Shown: one piece after another, positions 8,269 to 16,210 of the stretch
Position numbering within the stretch: the stretch's first letter is position 1
How the letters are laid out: every line of letters begins with the position of its first letter
NCBI RefSeq assembly: GCF_900013425.1
Contig: NZ_FBXK01000001.1
Span: 284,001-348,000 of the forward strand
Length of the DNA stretch: 64,000 bases
DNA from: Sphingobium sp. Z007
Lineage (GTDB): Bacteria; Pseudomonadota; Alphaproteobacteria; Sphingomonadales; Sphingomonadaceae
Direction: 5' to 3'
Position numbers and translations under genes: made by a program
The notes under the pieces: generated by a model
Databases searched by the model: none
What the model saw: only the letters and a program-made list of their open reading frames with translations
What the model was told of the DNA's origin: nothing

Positions 8269-8838
8269 ATGCAGATCCAGCTGTGGCTATTGGGGAGCAG
8301 CCCAATGATATGGCGTGGGGTGCGGGTTTCAGACATCTGCACCTGGCGCGAGTTGCACGGCTTGATCCAGGTGGCGATAGGATGGGAGAGCATTCACCTT
8401 TACCAATTTCGCGTGCGCTTGCGGTGTTATGGTTCGTGGGAGCTTTCGGCTTCCTCGCCTTACGTGGCGCTGGAATCGCTGCAACTGCGCCCGGTTGACG
8501 TATGACTATTATCTCAACCTTCCGTGGCGGCACGAAGTCAGGATCGAGTAGAACCACCTCGGCAGGTTGCCAGGCAAGATATATCCGTTCTGGGCGGCCG
8601 GCGACGGAGCATGTCCGCCCGAGGATTGTGGCGGTACGCAGGAGTATCTGGCTGGCCTGGATGATGCATCGTCATGGAAGGCCCTGAAGGATTTGCAGAC
8701 CATGGCCGAGATCCTGAACGATGTGGTGCTGGAGAACCGGCCGGAAGTGCTGTAGGATCAGGGCACGCGATGGAAGCTGGAGGTTGCTGTTGAGCGCAGC
8801 AAAGCCCGCGAGTATGCGCGGGGTGCGGCGTTCGAGCA
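8269..8838 (+). pseudogene. pRiA4b ORF-3-like protein, broken
   Basis: Starting at ATG 8269 the frame reads MQIQLWLLGSSPMIWRGVRVSD... and GWESIHLYQF, characteristic of the plasmid pRiA4b ORF-3 family. At about 8490-8500 the homology moves to another frame (LTYDYYLNLPWRHEVRIE). That frame then hits an in-frame TAG at 8549-8551, resumes as GKIYPFWAAGDGACPPEDCGG...YLAGLDDASSW, and meets another TAG at 8753-8755 before continuing (DQGTRWKLEVAVERSKA). So one frameshift and two stops are present, and the 3' end is cut by an IS256-type terminal repeat at 8839. The function of the family is not established; it is common on plasmids and near mobile elements. Confidence 0.8.
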
Positions 8839-8855
8839 GATGGTGTCCCAGGACG
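8839..8855 (+). repeat. Left terminal repeat piece of IS256-b
   Basis: GATGGTGTCCCAGGACG matches 14 of 17 positions of the IS256-a terminal repeat (GGTCGTGTCCCAGGAGG at 9866). The next base starts an IS110 copy, exactly as in both IS256-a repeats. It marks where IS256-b entered the pRiA4b ORF-3-like gene. Confidence 0.6.
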
Positions 8856-9865
8856 TTCTCTAATCGCCACTGTCAACAGCTGACCTCTTTGCGGTTCGTC
8901 ACGCGCGCTGGGCTCCAGGGTTCTCTCCGCGGTCGTCGCGCTGGACGCCGCATGTTAGCGTTCAAAGTAGGGTGAATCTAAGTGGTGTGCGCGGTCCGTG
9001 CCGCACTCGCGGGAACGATCTCACCCTCGCTAAGCGTCCCAGCGGGACGCGTTCTGTCGCGCTTGAGTTCAGCGTATTGCTTCGGATTTGGATCAGGCCA
9101 TGGCCGCCTCCCGGAAGGTCGTGTTGGTACGCCACATTGCGTGCAATGTTACCGCCAGCTTCCTGGCCAGGGCGACTTTCGCTTTGCGAGGCCCGGTTCG
9201 GCCTGCGATCGCCTGTGCCCACTCACGCAGGCGAGGGCCGCCAAGCTTTCGAGACAAGATCGCATTTGCTGCTTCGTACAGGCATTTTCGAGCGAACCTG
9301 TCACCGCTTTTCGAGATGCGCCCGTTCCGGCTGATTTCGCCAGATTCGTAGCGCCTTGGCGTCAGACCGAGATAAGCGCCCGCGCTGGAAGATCGGTTGA
9401 AGCGTTCGGCGTCGTCGAATGCTGCAGTTACCGCCATCGCGGTGATCGGTCCGACTCCCGGCGCTGTCATCAAAAGACGTACCGTACCATGCTGTTTGGC
9501 TACCGCCCGGATTTTGCCATCGAGAGCGGCAATACGGGCTAGAATTTCACTCCGGGCGTGCATCAACGCTTCAAAGATAGGTATGAGCTCCGGTGCGACT
9601 GCCAGCTCGCCTGTGATGATCTCCGTCGCACGGCGTTTGAAGCCCCCAACCCGTTTTCCGAACATCACGCCAAACGTTTTCAGCAACCCTCTGATCTCAT
9701 TTTCAAGCTTCACACGCATGCCAACCAGCGTATCGCGCGCTGTCAGCATCGCCCGGTTAACATAGGCCTCATGACTCTTTATCCGGGCAGCCTTGAACCA
9801 ACCTGTGCGGACAATCTGAGCCAAGCCGCGAGCATCATGTCTGTCGGTTTTATTTGGCATCATTT
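8856..9865 (-). mobile_element. IS110-family element, copy A: 3' part of an interrupted copy (completed by 13963-14321)
   Basis: 1010 bp identical or nearly so to the intact copies, ending where IS256-a is inserted. The remaining 359 bp lie at 13963-14321; 1010 + 359 = 1369 bp, exactly the length of the complete copies. The transposase reading frame (9093-9865) encodes residues from MMPNKTDRHDARG to the C-terminus and is therefore a 5'-truncated pseudogene. At 9528-9535 it carries the same base as copy C and differs from copy B (GAGAGCGGCAA against GAGAGCAGCAA). Confidence 0.9.
9858..9865. repeat. 8-bp target duplication of IS256-a, left copy
   Basis: CATCATTT occurs immediately before the left terminal repeat of IS256-a and again immediately after its right one (13955-13962). 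In intact IS110 copies (for example at 10885-10892) the octamer is present once within the transposase gene. 8-9 bp duplications are usual for IS256-family insertion. Confidence 0.85.
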
Positions 9866-9882
9866 GGTCGTGTCCCAGGAGG
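9866..9882 (+). repeat. IS256-a left terminal repeat, outer 17 bp
   Basis: GGTCGTGTCCCAGGAGG, interrupted after base 17 by IS110 copy B. The inner continuation GGAACCGTC is found at 11252. Confidence 0.75.
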
Positions 9883-10119
9883 TTCTCTAATCGCCACTGT
9901 CAACAGCTGACCTCTTTGCGGTTCGTCACGCGCGCTGGGCTCCAGGGTTCTCTCCGCGGTCGTCGCGCTGGACGCCGCATGTTAGCGTTCAAAGTAGGGT
10001 GAATCTAAGTGGTGTGCGCGGTCCGTGCCGCACTCGCGGGAACGATCTCACCCTCGCTAAGCGTCCCAGCGGGACGCGTTCTGTCGCGCTTGAGTTCAGC
10101 GTATTGCTTCGGATTTGGA
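9883..10119 (-). ncRNA. Candidate bridge-RNA region of IS110 copy B
   Basis: IS110-family elements are known to encode a structured bridge RNA in a long non-coding end; in IS1111-type members this lies downstream of the transposase gene. Here the only long non-coding segment is the 237 bp between the transposase stop and the element's 3' end. It is conserved in copies A (8856-9092) and C (13701-13937). I have not folded it or identified the target-binding loops. Confidence 0.3.
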
Positions 10120-11151
10120 TCAGGCCATGGCCGCCTCCCGGAAGGTCGTGTTGGTACGCCACATTGCGTGCAATGTTACCGCCAGCTTCCTGGCCAGGGC
10201 GACTTTCGCTTTGCGAGGCCCGGTTCGGCCTGCGATCGCCTGTGCCCACTCACGCAGGCGAGGGCCGCCAAGCTTTCGAGACAAGATCGCATTTGCTGCT
10301 TCGTACAGGCATTTTCGAGCGAACCTGTCACCGCTTTTCGAGATGCGCCCGTTCCGGCTGATTTCGCCAGATTCGTAGCGCCTTGGCGTCAGACCGAGAT
10401 AAGCGCCCGCGCTGGAAGATCGGTTGAAGCGTTCGGCGTCGTCGAATGCTGCAGTTACCGCCATCGCGGTGATCGGTCCGACTCCCGGCGCTGTCATCAA
10501 AAGACGTACCGTACCATGCTGTTTGGCTACCGCCCGGATTTTGCCATCGAGAGCAGCAATACGGGCTAGAATTTCACTCCGGGCGTGCATCAACGCTTCA
10601 AAGATAGGTATGAGCTCCGGTGCGACTGCCAGCTCGCCTGTGATGATCTCCGTCGCACGGCGTTTGAAGCCCCCAACCCGTTTTCCGAACATCACGCCAA
10701 ACGTTTTCAGCAACCCTCTGATCTCATTTTCAAGCTTCACACGCATGCCAACCAGCGTATCGCGCGCTGTCAGCATCGCCCGGTTAACATAGGCCTCATG
10801 ACTCTTTATCCGGGCAGCCTTGAACCAACCTGTGCGGACAATCTGAGCCAAGCCGCGAGCATCATGTCTGTCGGTTTTATTTGGCATCATTTTGAGGACC
10901 GCATTAGCGTGACGCGCATCCAGGCAAATGATCGGGACACGCCGCTTCGTCAGCGCGTTCCAGAGCCAGACGGCAAGGGGACCTGTCTCCATTCCCACCC
11001 GTTCGACATCCGCGGCGCGCTTCGCTAGCCAGTCGGCTATCGCGTCAGGGCAGGTCGGCACCTTCGCCTCCGCGAGAATCTCACCTTCCGCCCCAACCAG
11101 GCAAATCGCCGTCTCCTCCTGTGACACATCCAGTGCTGCAAAAACTCCCAT
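10120..11151 (-). CDS. tnp: IS110-family transposase (DEDD recombinase), copy B
   Basis: 343 residues from the ATG at 11151 (MGVFAALDVSQEETA). The N-terminal RuvC-like DEDD domain is seen as ALDVSQEET, GMETGPLAVWLWNAL, DARHANAVLKMM and NKTDRHDARGLAQ. The C-terminal Tnp domain has MTAPGVGPITAMAV, SSSAGAYLGLTPRRYESGE and RNGRISKSGDRFAR with the serine used in IS110 chemistry. The frame could be extended upstream, but the conserved family start and the reading in all copies favour this ATG. It differs from copy C by at least one silent base. Confidence 0.95.
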   Translation of the reverse strand: MGVFAALDVSQEETAICLVGAEGEILAEAKVPTCPDAIADWLAKRAADVERVGMETGPLAVWLWNALTKRRVPIICLDARHANAVLKMMPNKTDRHDARGLAQIVRTGWFKAARIKSHEAYVNRAMLTARDTLVGMRVKLENEIRGLLKTFGVMFGKRVGGFKRRATEIITGELAVAPELIPIFEALMHARSEILARIAALDGKIRAVAKQHGTVRLLMTAPGVGPITAMAVTAAFDDAERFNRSSSAGAYLGLTPRRYESGEISRNGRISKSGDRFARKCLYEAANAILSRKLGGPRLREWAQAIAGRTGPRKAKVALARKLAVTLHAMWRTNTTFREAAMA

Positions 11152-11291
11152 AACGTCCTCCACGTTCGACTCCGGCCGAGCGCCGAAGCGGCAATGACAT
11201 CCTACCGCAACAAAGCGGAGGTCGAGTGTGGCGATTACGTTAAGTGGTGTAGGAACCGTCAATCCACGGCAGGATCGGGATCGGGTTCGGG

Positions 11292-12488
11292 TCAGGCAGC
11301 CAGAGCTGGCAGGCTGACAATGGGGTTATGGCTCACCGCGCCGATTGTTTCCAGCGTCATGTAGCGGCGTGACACCGCCCATTCATCATTCTGCTCCAGC
11401 ATCAGCGCGCCGACGAGGCGTATGACCGAGGCATCATTGGGAAAGATGCCGATGACATCGGCCCTTCGCTTAATCTCCTTGTTCACCCTTTCCAGCGGGT
11501 TGGTGGACGCGATCTGCGCCCAGTGATCCTTCGGGAACGCCATGTAGGCAAGCACATCCTCGCGCGATGCGTCCATCATGTCGGCCAGCTTCGGGAACTT
11601 CTCGCGCAGGGCATCGGCGACCTGCTCCCACTGCTGGTGCGCCGCTTCGGTCGTCTCCTGCGCGAAGATCGTCTTGATCATGGCAATCACGGCGGGCCGC
11701 TGTTTGGGCGCGGCATGGGCCAGCGCGTTGCGCATCCAGTGCACCCGGCAGCGTTGCTGGCTCGCGGCAAACACCTTGCTGGCGGCAGCGCGCAGTCCCT
11801 TGTGATCATCGGCGATGACCAGCTTCACCCCGCGCAGTCCGCGATCCGCCAGCGAACGCAGGAAGGCTTTCCAGAAGGGCTCCGCCTCCGAAGGGCCGGT
11901 GGCGACGCCCAGAACTTCACGGCGGCCATCGGTGTTGACGCCAACGGCGATTATCGTCGCCGTCGAGACGATCCGTCCGCCCTCACGCACCTTGAGGTAG
12001 GTGGCGTCGATCCACAAATAGGGCCACTCGCCCTCGATCGGGCGGGTGAGGAAGGCGTTCACCCGCTCGTCAATCTCGGCAACCAGGCGGCTGACCTGGC
12101 TCTTCGATACGCCGCTGGCGCCCATCGCCTTAACCAGATCGTCGACCGAACGGGTCGAGACGCCGTGCACATAGGCCTCCTGGATCACCGCTGCCAAGGC
12201 CTTCTCGGCGGTGCGGCGCGGCTCCAGGAAGCTCGGAAAGTAGCTGCCTTTGCGCAGCTTCGGGATCGCCAGATCGATCCGACCGGCACGGGTGTCCCAT
12301 CCCCGTTCGCGGTAGCCGTTGCGGTGGTTCAGTCGCGACTGGCTGCGACTGCCGGCGGGCGCACCGGTTCTGGCCTCAATCTCCAGATCCATCATGCGCT
12401 CAGCGGCAAAAGCCAGCATCTCGCGCACCAAATCGCTGTCAGCCCCTTGCTCGATCAGCTCAACAAGGGCCATTCTGTCATCGGTCAT
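11292..12488 (-). CDS. tnp: IS256-family (mutator-type) transposase of IS256-a
   Basis: 398 residues, full length for the family. Typical blocks are: [88 protein letters not shown] with the first catalytic Asp, LVIADDHKGLRAA with the second Asp, CRVHWMRNAL, and NPLERVNKEIKRRADVIGIFPN with the catalytic Glu. The frame is intact. Its element is the one whose two terminal repeats carry IS110 insertions. Confidence 0.95.
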   Translation of the reverse strand: MTDDRMALVELIEQGADSDLVREMLAFAAERMMDLEIEARTGAPAGSRSQSRLNHRNGYRERGWDTRAGRIDLAIPKLRKGSYFPSFLEPRRTAEKALAAVIQEAYVHGVSTRSVDDLVKAMGASGVSKSQVSRLVAEIDERVNAFLTRPIEGEWPYLWIDATYLKVREGGRIVSTATIIAVGVNTDGRREVLGVATGPSEAEPFWKAFLRSLADRGLRGVKLVIADDHKGLRAAASKVFAASQQRCRVHWMRNALAHAAPKQRPAVIAMIKTIFAQETTEAAHQQWEQVADALREKFPKLADMMDASREDVLAYMAFPKDHWAQIASTNPLERVNKEIKRRADVIGIFPNDASVIRLVGALMLEQNDEWAVSRRYMTLETIGAVSHNPIVSLPALAA

Positions 12489-12568
12489 CGTCTTCTTCTC
12501 CAGGTTCGAGTTCGCATCCGAACCCTACCAGAAGATCGACGGTGGCCACCCTCTCAGGGAAACCTTCC

Positions 12569-13937
12569 TACACCACTTAACGTAATCGCCACACTCGACC
12601 TCCGCTTTGTTGCGGTAGGATGTCATTGCCGCTTCGGCGCTCGGCCGGAGTCGAACGTGGAGGACGTTATGGGAGTTTTTGCAGCACTGGATGTGTCACA
12701 GGAGGAGACGGCGATTTGCCTGGTTGGGGCGGAAGGTGAGATTCTCGCGGAGGCGAAGGTGCCGACCTGCCCTGACGCGATAGCCGACTGGCTAGCGAAG
12801 CGCGCCGCGGATGTCGAACGGGTGGGAATGGAGACAGGTCCCCTTGCCGTCTGGCTCTGGAACGCGCTGACGAAGCGGCGTGTCCCGATCATTTGCCTGG
12901 ATGCGCGTCACGCTAATGCGGTCCTCAAAATGATGCCAAATAAAACCGACAGACATGATGCTCGCGGCTTGGCTCAGATTGTCCGCACAGGTTGGTTCAA
13001 GGCTGCCCGGATAAAGAGTCATGAGGCCTATGTTAACCGGGCGATGCTGACAGCGCGCGATACGCTGGTTGGCATGCGTGTGAAGCTTGAAAATGAGATC
13101 AGAGGGTTGCTGAAAACGTTTGGCGTGATGTTCGGAAAACGGGTTGGGGGCTTCAAACGCCGTGCGACGGAGATCATCACAGGCGAGCTGGCAGTCGCAC
13201 CGGAGCTCATACCTATCTTTGAAGCGTTGATGCACGCCCGGAGTGAAATTCTAGCCCGTATTGCCGCTCTCGATGGCAAAATCCGGGCGGTAGCCAAACA
13301 GCATGGTACGGTACGTCTTTTGATGACAGCGCCGGGAGTCGGACCGATCACCGCGATGGCGGTAACTGCAGCATTCGACGACGCCGAACGCTTCAACCGA
13401 TCTTCCAGCGCGGGCGCTTATCTCGGTCTGACGCCAAGGCGCTACGAATCTGGCGAAATCAGCCGGAACGGGCGCATCTCGAAAAGCGGTGACAGGTTCG
13501 CTCGAAAATGCCTGTACGAAGCAGCAAATGCGATCTTGTCTCGAAAGCTTGGCGGCCCTCGCCTGCGTGAGTGGGCACAGGCGATCGCAGGCCGAACCGG
13601 GCCTCGCAAAGCGAAAGTCGCCCTGGCCAGGAAGCTGGCGGTAACATTGCACGCAATGTGGCGTACCAACACGACCTTCCGGGAGGCGGCCATGGCCTGA
13701 TCCAAATCCGAAGCAATACGCTGAACTCAAGCGCGACAGAACGCGTCCCGCTGGGACGCTTAGCGAGGGTGAGATCGTTCCCGCGAGTGCGGCACGGACC
13801 GCGCACACCACTTAGATTCACCCTACTTTGAACGCTAACATGCGGCGTCCAGCGCGACGACCGCGGAGAGAACCCTGGAGCCCAGCGCGCGTGACGAACC
13901 GCAAAGAGGTCAGCTGTTGACAGTGGCGATTAGAGAA
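12569..13937 (+). mobile_element. IS110-family element (IS1111 style), intact copy C
   Basis: 1369 bp on the plus strand, a mirror image of copy B across IS256-a. It begins TACACCACTTAACGTAATCG and ends before CCCCGTGGGACACGACC, the right terminal repeat of IS256-a. As in the other copies, the 3' end of IS110 faces the tip of the IS256 repeat. Confidence 0.85.
12669..13700 (+). CDS. tnp: IS110-family transposase, copy C
   Basis: 343 residues, the same protein as copy B, from ATG 12669. The open frame extends far upstream through the antisense of the IS256 transposase, but that extension is not coding. All DEDD and C-terminal serine motifs are intact, so this copy and copy B could each be active. 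Confidence 0.95.
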   Translation: MGVFAALDVSQEETAICLVGAEGEILAEAKVPTCPDAIADWLAKRAADVERVGMETGPLAVWLWNALTKRRVPIICLDARHANAVLKMMPNKTDRHDARGLAQIVRTGWFKAARIKSHEAYVNRAMLTARDTLVGMRVKLENEIRGLLKTFGVMFGKRVGGFKRRATEIITGELAVAPELIPIFEALMHARSEILARIAALDGKIRAVAKQHGTVRLLMTAPGVGPITAMAVTAAFDDAERFNRSSSAGAYLGLTPRRYESGEISRNGRISKSGDRFARKCLYEAANAILSRKLGGPRLREWAQAIAGRTGPRKAKVALARKLAVTLHAMWRTNTTFREAAMA

Positions 13938-13954
13938 CCCCGTGGGACACGACC
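13938..13954 (-). repeat. IS256-a right terminal repeat, outer 17 bp
   Basis: Read inward on the minus strand it is GGTCGTGTCCCACGGGG, followed by the 3' end of IS110 copy C. It mirrors 9866-9882 with 2 mismatches. Confidence 0.75.
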
Positions 13955-13962
13955 CATCATTT
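13955..13962. repeat. 8-bp target duplication of IS256-a, right copy
   Basis: CATCATTT, matching 9858-9865. IS110 sequence resumes at 13963. Confidence 0.85.
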
Positions 13963-14321
13963 TGAGGACCGCATTAGCGTGACGCGCATCCAGGCAAATG
14001 ATCGGGACACGCCGCTTCGTCAGCGCGTTCCAGAGCCAGACGGCAAGGGGACCTGTCTCCATTCCCACCCGTTCGACATCCGCGGCGCGCTTCGCTAGCC
14101 AGTCGGCTATCGCGTCAGGGCAGGTCGGCACCTTCGCCTCCGCGAGAATCTCACCTTCCGCCCCAACCAGGCAAATCGCCGTCTCCTCCTGTGACACATC
14201 CAGTGCTGCAAAAACTCCCATAACGTCCTCCACGTTCGACTCCGGCCGAGCGCCGAAGCGGCAATGACATCCTACCGCAACAAAGCGGAGGTCGAGTGTG
14301 GCGATTACGTTAAGTGGTGTA
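13963..14321 (-). mobile_element. IS110-family element, 5' part of the interrupted copy (continues copy A)
   Basis: Contains the 5' end of the element and the transposase start (ATG at 14221) through residues ...DARHANAVLKMM, after which IS256-a interrupts the gene. The 5' boundary GTTAAGTGGTGTA at 14309-14321 is the same as in copies B and C. Beyond it lies GCTGGGGCGG, taken to be the continuation of the IS256-b terminal repeat. Confidence 0.9.
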
Positions 14322-15294
14322 GCTGGGGCGGTCCCCGCGTTTTCCGGCGTCAGCCTGAGCCGGTCATGTTCCGGGCACAGCCGAGAGCAGGATGATGGGA
14401 TTATCGCTGACTGGTGCCATGGCTTCAACGGTCATGTAGCGGGCACGCCGGACAGCCCATTCGTCGCTCTGCTCCATGAGGATGGCGCCGACGGGCGGGG
14501 TGATGGCGATCTCGTTGGGAAGATGCCGACGATGTCGGTCCTGCGCTTGATTTCGCCGTTGAGGCATTCGATCGGGTTGGTGCTGTGCAGCTTGGCGCGG
14601 TGCTCCCTGGGTAAGGTCATGTAGGCCAGCACATCTGGCTCGGCATCGTCCATCAGGGTCGCCAGCTTGGGCAGCTTGGGCCGGATCTGATCGGGGACGG
14701 CGCGCCATTGCTGGCTGGCGGCTTCGGACGTCTCCTGCGCGAAGGCGGTGTCGATAAAGGCGGAGACGACGCGCCGCCCGCTCTTCATTGGCCAGGGCTT
14801 TGCGCATAAAGTGCACCTGGCAGCGCTGCCAGCAGGCGCACAGCAGCTGGGAGACCGCCGCCTTAATCCATTCGTGGGCATCGGAGATGACCAGCTTGAC
14901 GCCGAGCAGGCCGCGCCGGGCGAGCTTGCGCAGGAAGGCGGTCCAGAATGGCTCGGCTTCGCTCGGGCCGATATCCTGCCCAGCACCTCGCGGCGGCCTC
15001 GCTGTTGACGCCGACCGCGACGATCGCAGCGACCGAGACGATCCGCCCCTTTTGGCGGACCTTCACATAGGTGGCGTCGATCCAGAGATAGGGCCAGTCC
15101 CCCTCGATCGGGCGGTCGAGGAAGGCTTGGACACGCTCGTCGATATCATCGCACAGCCTGCTCACCTGGCTCTTGGAGATGCCCTCCATCCCCATGGCTT
15201 TGACCAGATTATCGACCGAGCGGGTCGAGATGCCTTGGATATAGGCTTCTTGGATCACCTCCGTCAGCGCCCGCTCCGCCATACGTCGGGGTTC
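14322..15294 (-). pseudogene. IS256-b transposase, truncated and multiply frameshifted
   Basis: Minus-strand pieces in three frames align with the IS256-a transposase: [29 protein letters not shown]...[18 protein letters not shown] (about 15280-15010), then FIDTAFAQETSEAASQQW...NPIECLNGEIKRRTDIVGIFP (about 14770-14530), then EQSDEWAVRRARYMTVEAMAPVSDNPI (about 14480-14400). At least two frameshifts separate them. The N-terminal quarter is gone, replaced at about 15295 by an IS3-family remnant. Related to, but clearly diverged from, IS256-a, so an older insertion. Confidence 0.85.
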
Positions 15295-15723
15295 CGCCGC
15301 ATGATGGCCAGATTGTAGTCGACACCGGCTTGGGCAGGTAATAAATGCTGCCGCGGCTGACCCCAGCTCTCGGGCCTGCCGCCCTAGCGGCAGAGCGTGC
15401 GAACGGTCGATCATCGCTTTGCGCTCGGCAACAGTCCCGCCTTCCCGAGCGCCCCGGGAAAAATCGTTCACCAGCGTCAGTTCGCGAATCTTGGCGCGGA
15501 GCGTCTTCACGTCAATCGTCGGCTCCGTCACCTCGATCCGCGTCTCATTACCGAATACACCCGCAGCCCCTTCCAGGAGCTGACCACGCCACTGCGTGAT
15601 CTGATTAGGGTGAACGTCAAACTGCTGCGCCAGCTCGCATAGCGTATTCTCGCCCTTAACAGCGGCCAACGTCACCTTTGCCTTGAATGCCGGGCTGTGG
15701 TTCCGGCGGGGTCGTTTGCTCAT
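15295..15723 (-). pseudogene. IS3-family orfA and start of orfB, remnant
   Basis: From ATG 15723 the minus strand reads [41 protein letters not shown] and [10 protein letters not shown], a clear IS3-family OrfA with HTH and leucine-zipper region. After NDF the frame departs from the usual [15 protein letters not shown] ending, which is readable one frame away. OrfB-like sequence then follows ([20 protein letters not shown]). OrfB ends after about 40 codons where IS256-b sequence begins. The open frame running through both is therefore an artificial IS3/IS256 chimera. Confidence 0.8.
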
Positions 15724-15730
15724 CTTTGCT

Positions 15731-15763
15731 CCTGACACGCGGCCATCATGGCCGCGTGTCAGG
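15731..15763. repeat. Perfect inverted repeat upstream of IS3 orfA
   Basis: CCTGACACGCGGCCAT, one base, then its exact reverse complement: 16-bp arms. It sits 7 bases from the orfA start codon, so the orfA transcript would begin with a very stable hairpin ahead of the ribosome binding site. It probably belongs to the IS3 element and may limit transposase translation or read-through from outside. Confidence 0.6.
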
Positions 15764-16202
15764 CAGAAAATCCACTTAGCGCCCTGTTCAGTTTCGCCAG
15801 GCCACATCTCTGCACGACCGGCGCACGATTTTCAAACGCTCGGTCACGCTGGCCACGGATCGGCATCAGGGTGGCTATGCGGCCCTTATCGAGCAACTCG
15901 ACGCCCAGCGGAACCTCTATGCTACAAAATTCGACGCGATCAGCGTGCGACAGCTCTCGCATAACGCTCTACCGGGCGCTGGGCAGCGGATGGTCTGGCG
16001 GACAAACTCGCGGAAGATGATCGCCATATTTTTCTTGGAGCGACGATAGAACGGGGTTGGCATTGCCAGTCAGCCTCGTCCACAAATCGCTTCAGGCCAT
16101 GCTCGTGGCCAGTCGGGCGCTTATGTCGGCAGGCACTCGTCCTACCAGAGCCTCAACCTAAAACCGGCGATGAATGTCGGCACGGCCAGCAAACTATAAT
16201 TT
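15764..16202. other. Intergenic debris, no gene recognised
   Basis: About 440 bp between the IS3 end and the first gene of the catabolic cluster. Short open frames exist on both strands but none has a ribosome binding site with recognisable protein similarity. The first 20-30 bp next to the hairpin probably still belong to the IS3 end. The rest looks like an eroded gene or IS segment. Confidence 0.4.
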
Positions 16203-16210
16203 AGACCATG

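Larger units (their letters stand above)
9883..11251 (-). mobile_element. IS110-family element (IS1111 style), intact copy B
   Basis: 1369 bp, identical in extent to copy C. It holds one transposase gene, about 100 bp of 5' and 237 bp of 3' non-coding sequence. TAATCGCCAC occurs near both ends in inverted orientation (GATTACG-type at 11231-11240 region on the 5' side, TCTAATCGCCACTGTCAAC on the 3' side), i.e. subterminal inverted repeats as in the IS1111 subgroup. It lies in the left terminal repeat of IS256-a with its 3' end toward the repeat tip. Confidence 0.85.
9866..13954 (-). mobile_element. IS256-a with IS110 copies inserted in both terminal repeats
   Basis: 4089 bp bounded by CATCATTT target duplications. 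The outer 17 bp at left (GGTCGTGTCCCAGGAGG) and right (read inward GGTCGTGTCCCACGGGG) are inverted repeats with 2 mismatches. After each, a 1369-bp IS110 copy starts, and the IS256 sequence resumes with GGAA on both sides (11252 and 12568). Removing the two IS110 copies leaves 17 + 1317 + 17 = 1351 bp, a normal IS256-family size, with one full-length transposase gene. With both ends split, the element is probably unable to move unless the outer arms still suffice. Confidence 0.85.

Noticed and set aside
9093..9863. IS110 copy A transposase as a functional gene
   Set aside because: It lacks the N-terminal DEDD catalytic part, which lies beyond the IS256-a insertion at 13963-14221.
11523..12668. 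Long open frame running into IS110 copy C
   Set aside because: It is the antisense of the IS256-a transposase joined in frame to the IS110 transposase; the real start is ATG 12669.
8856..14321. Repeated blocks as a possible CRISPR or tandem array
   Set aside because: The repeats are three copies of one 1369-bp insertion sequence, fully explained by nested transposition.
14863..15807. 314-codon protein with IS3 OrfA at one end and IS256 sequence at the other
   Set aside because: An artefact of a junction between two degraded insertion sequences, not a novel transposase.
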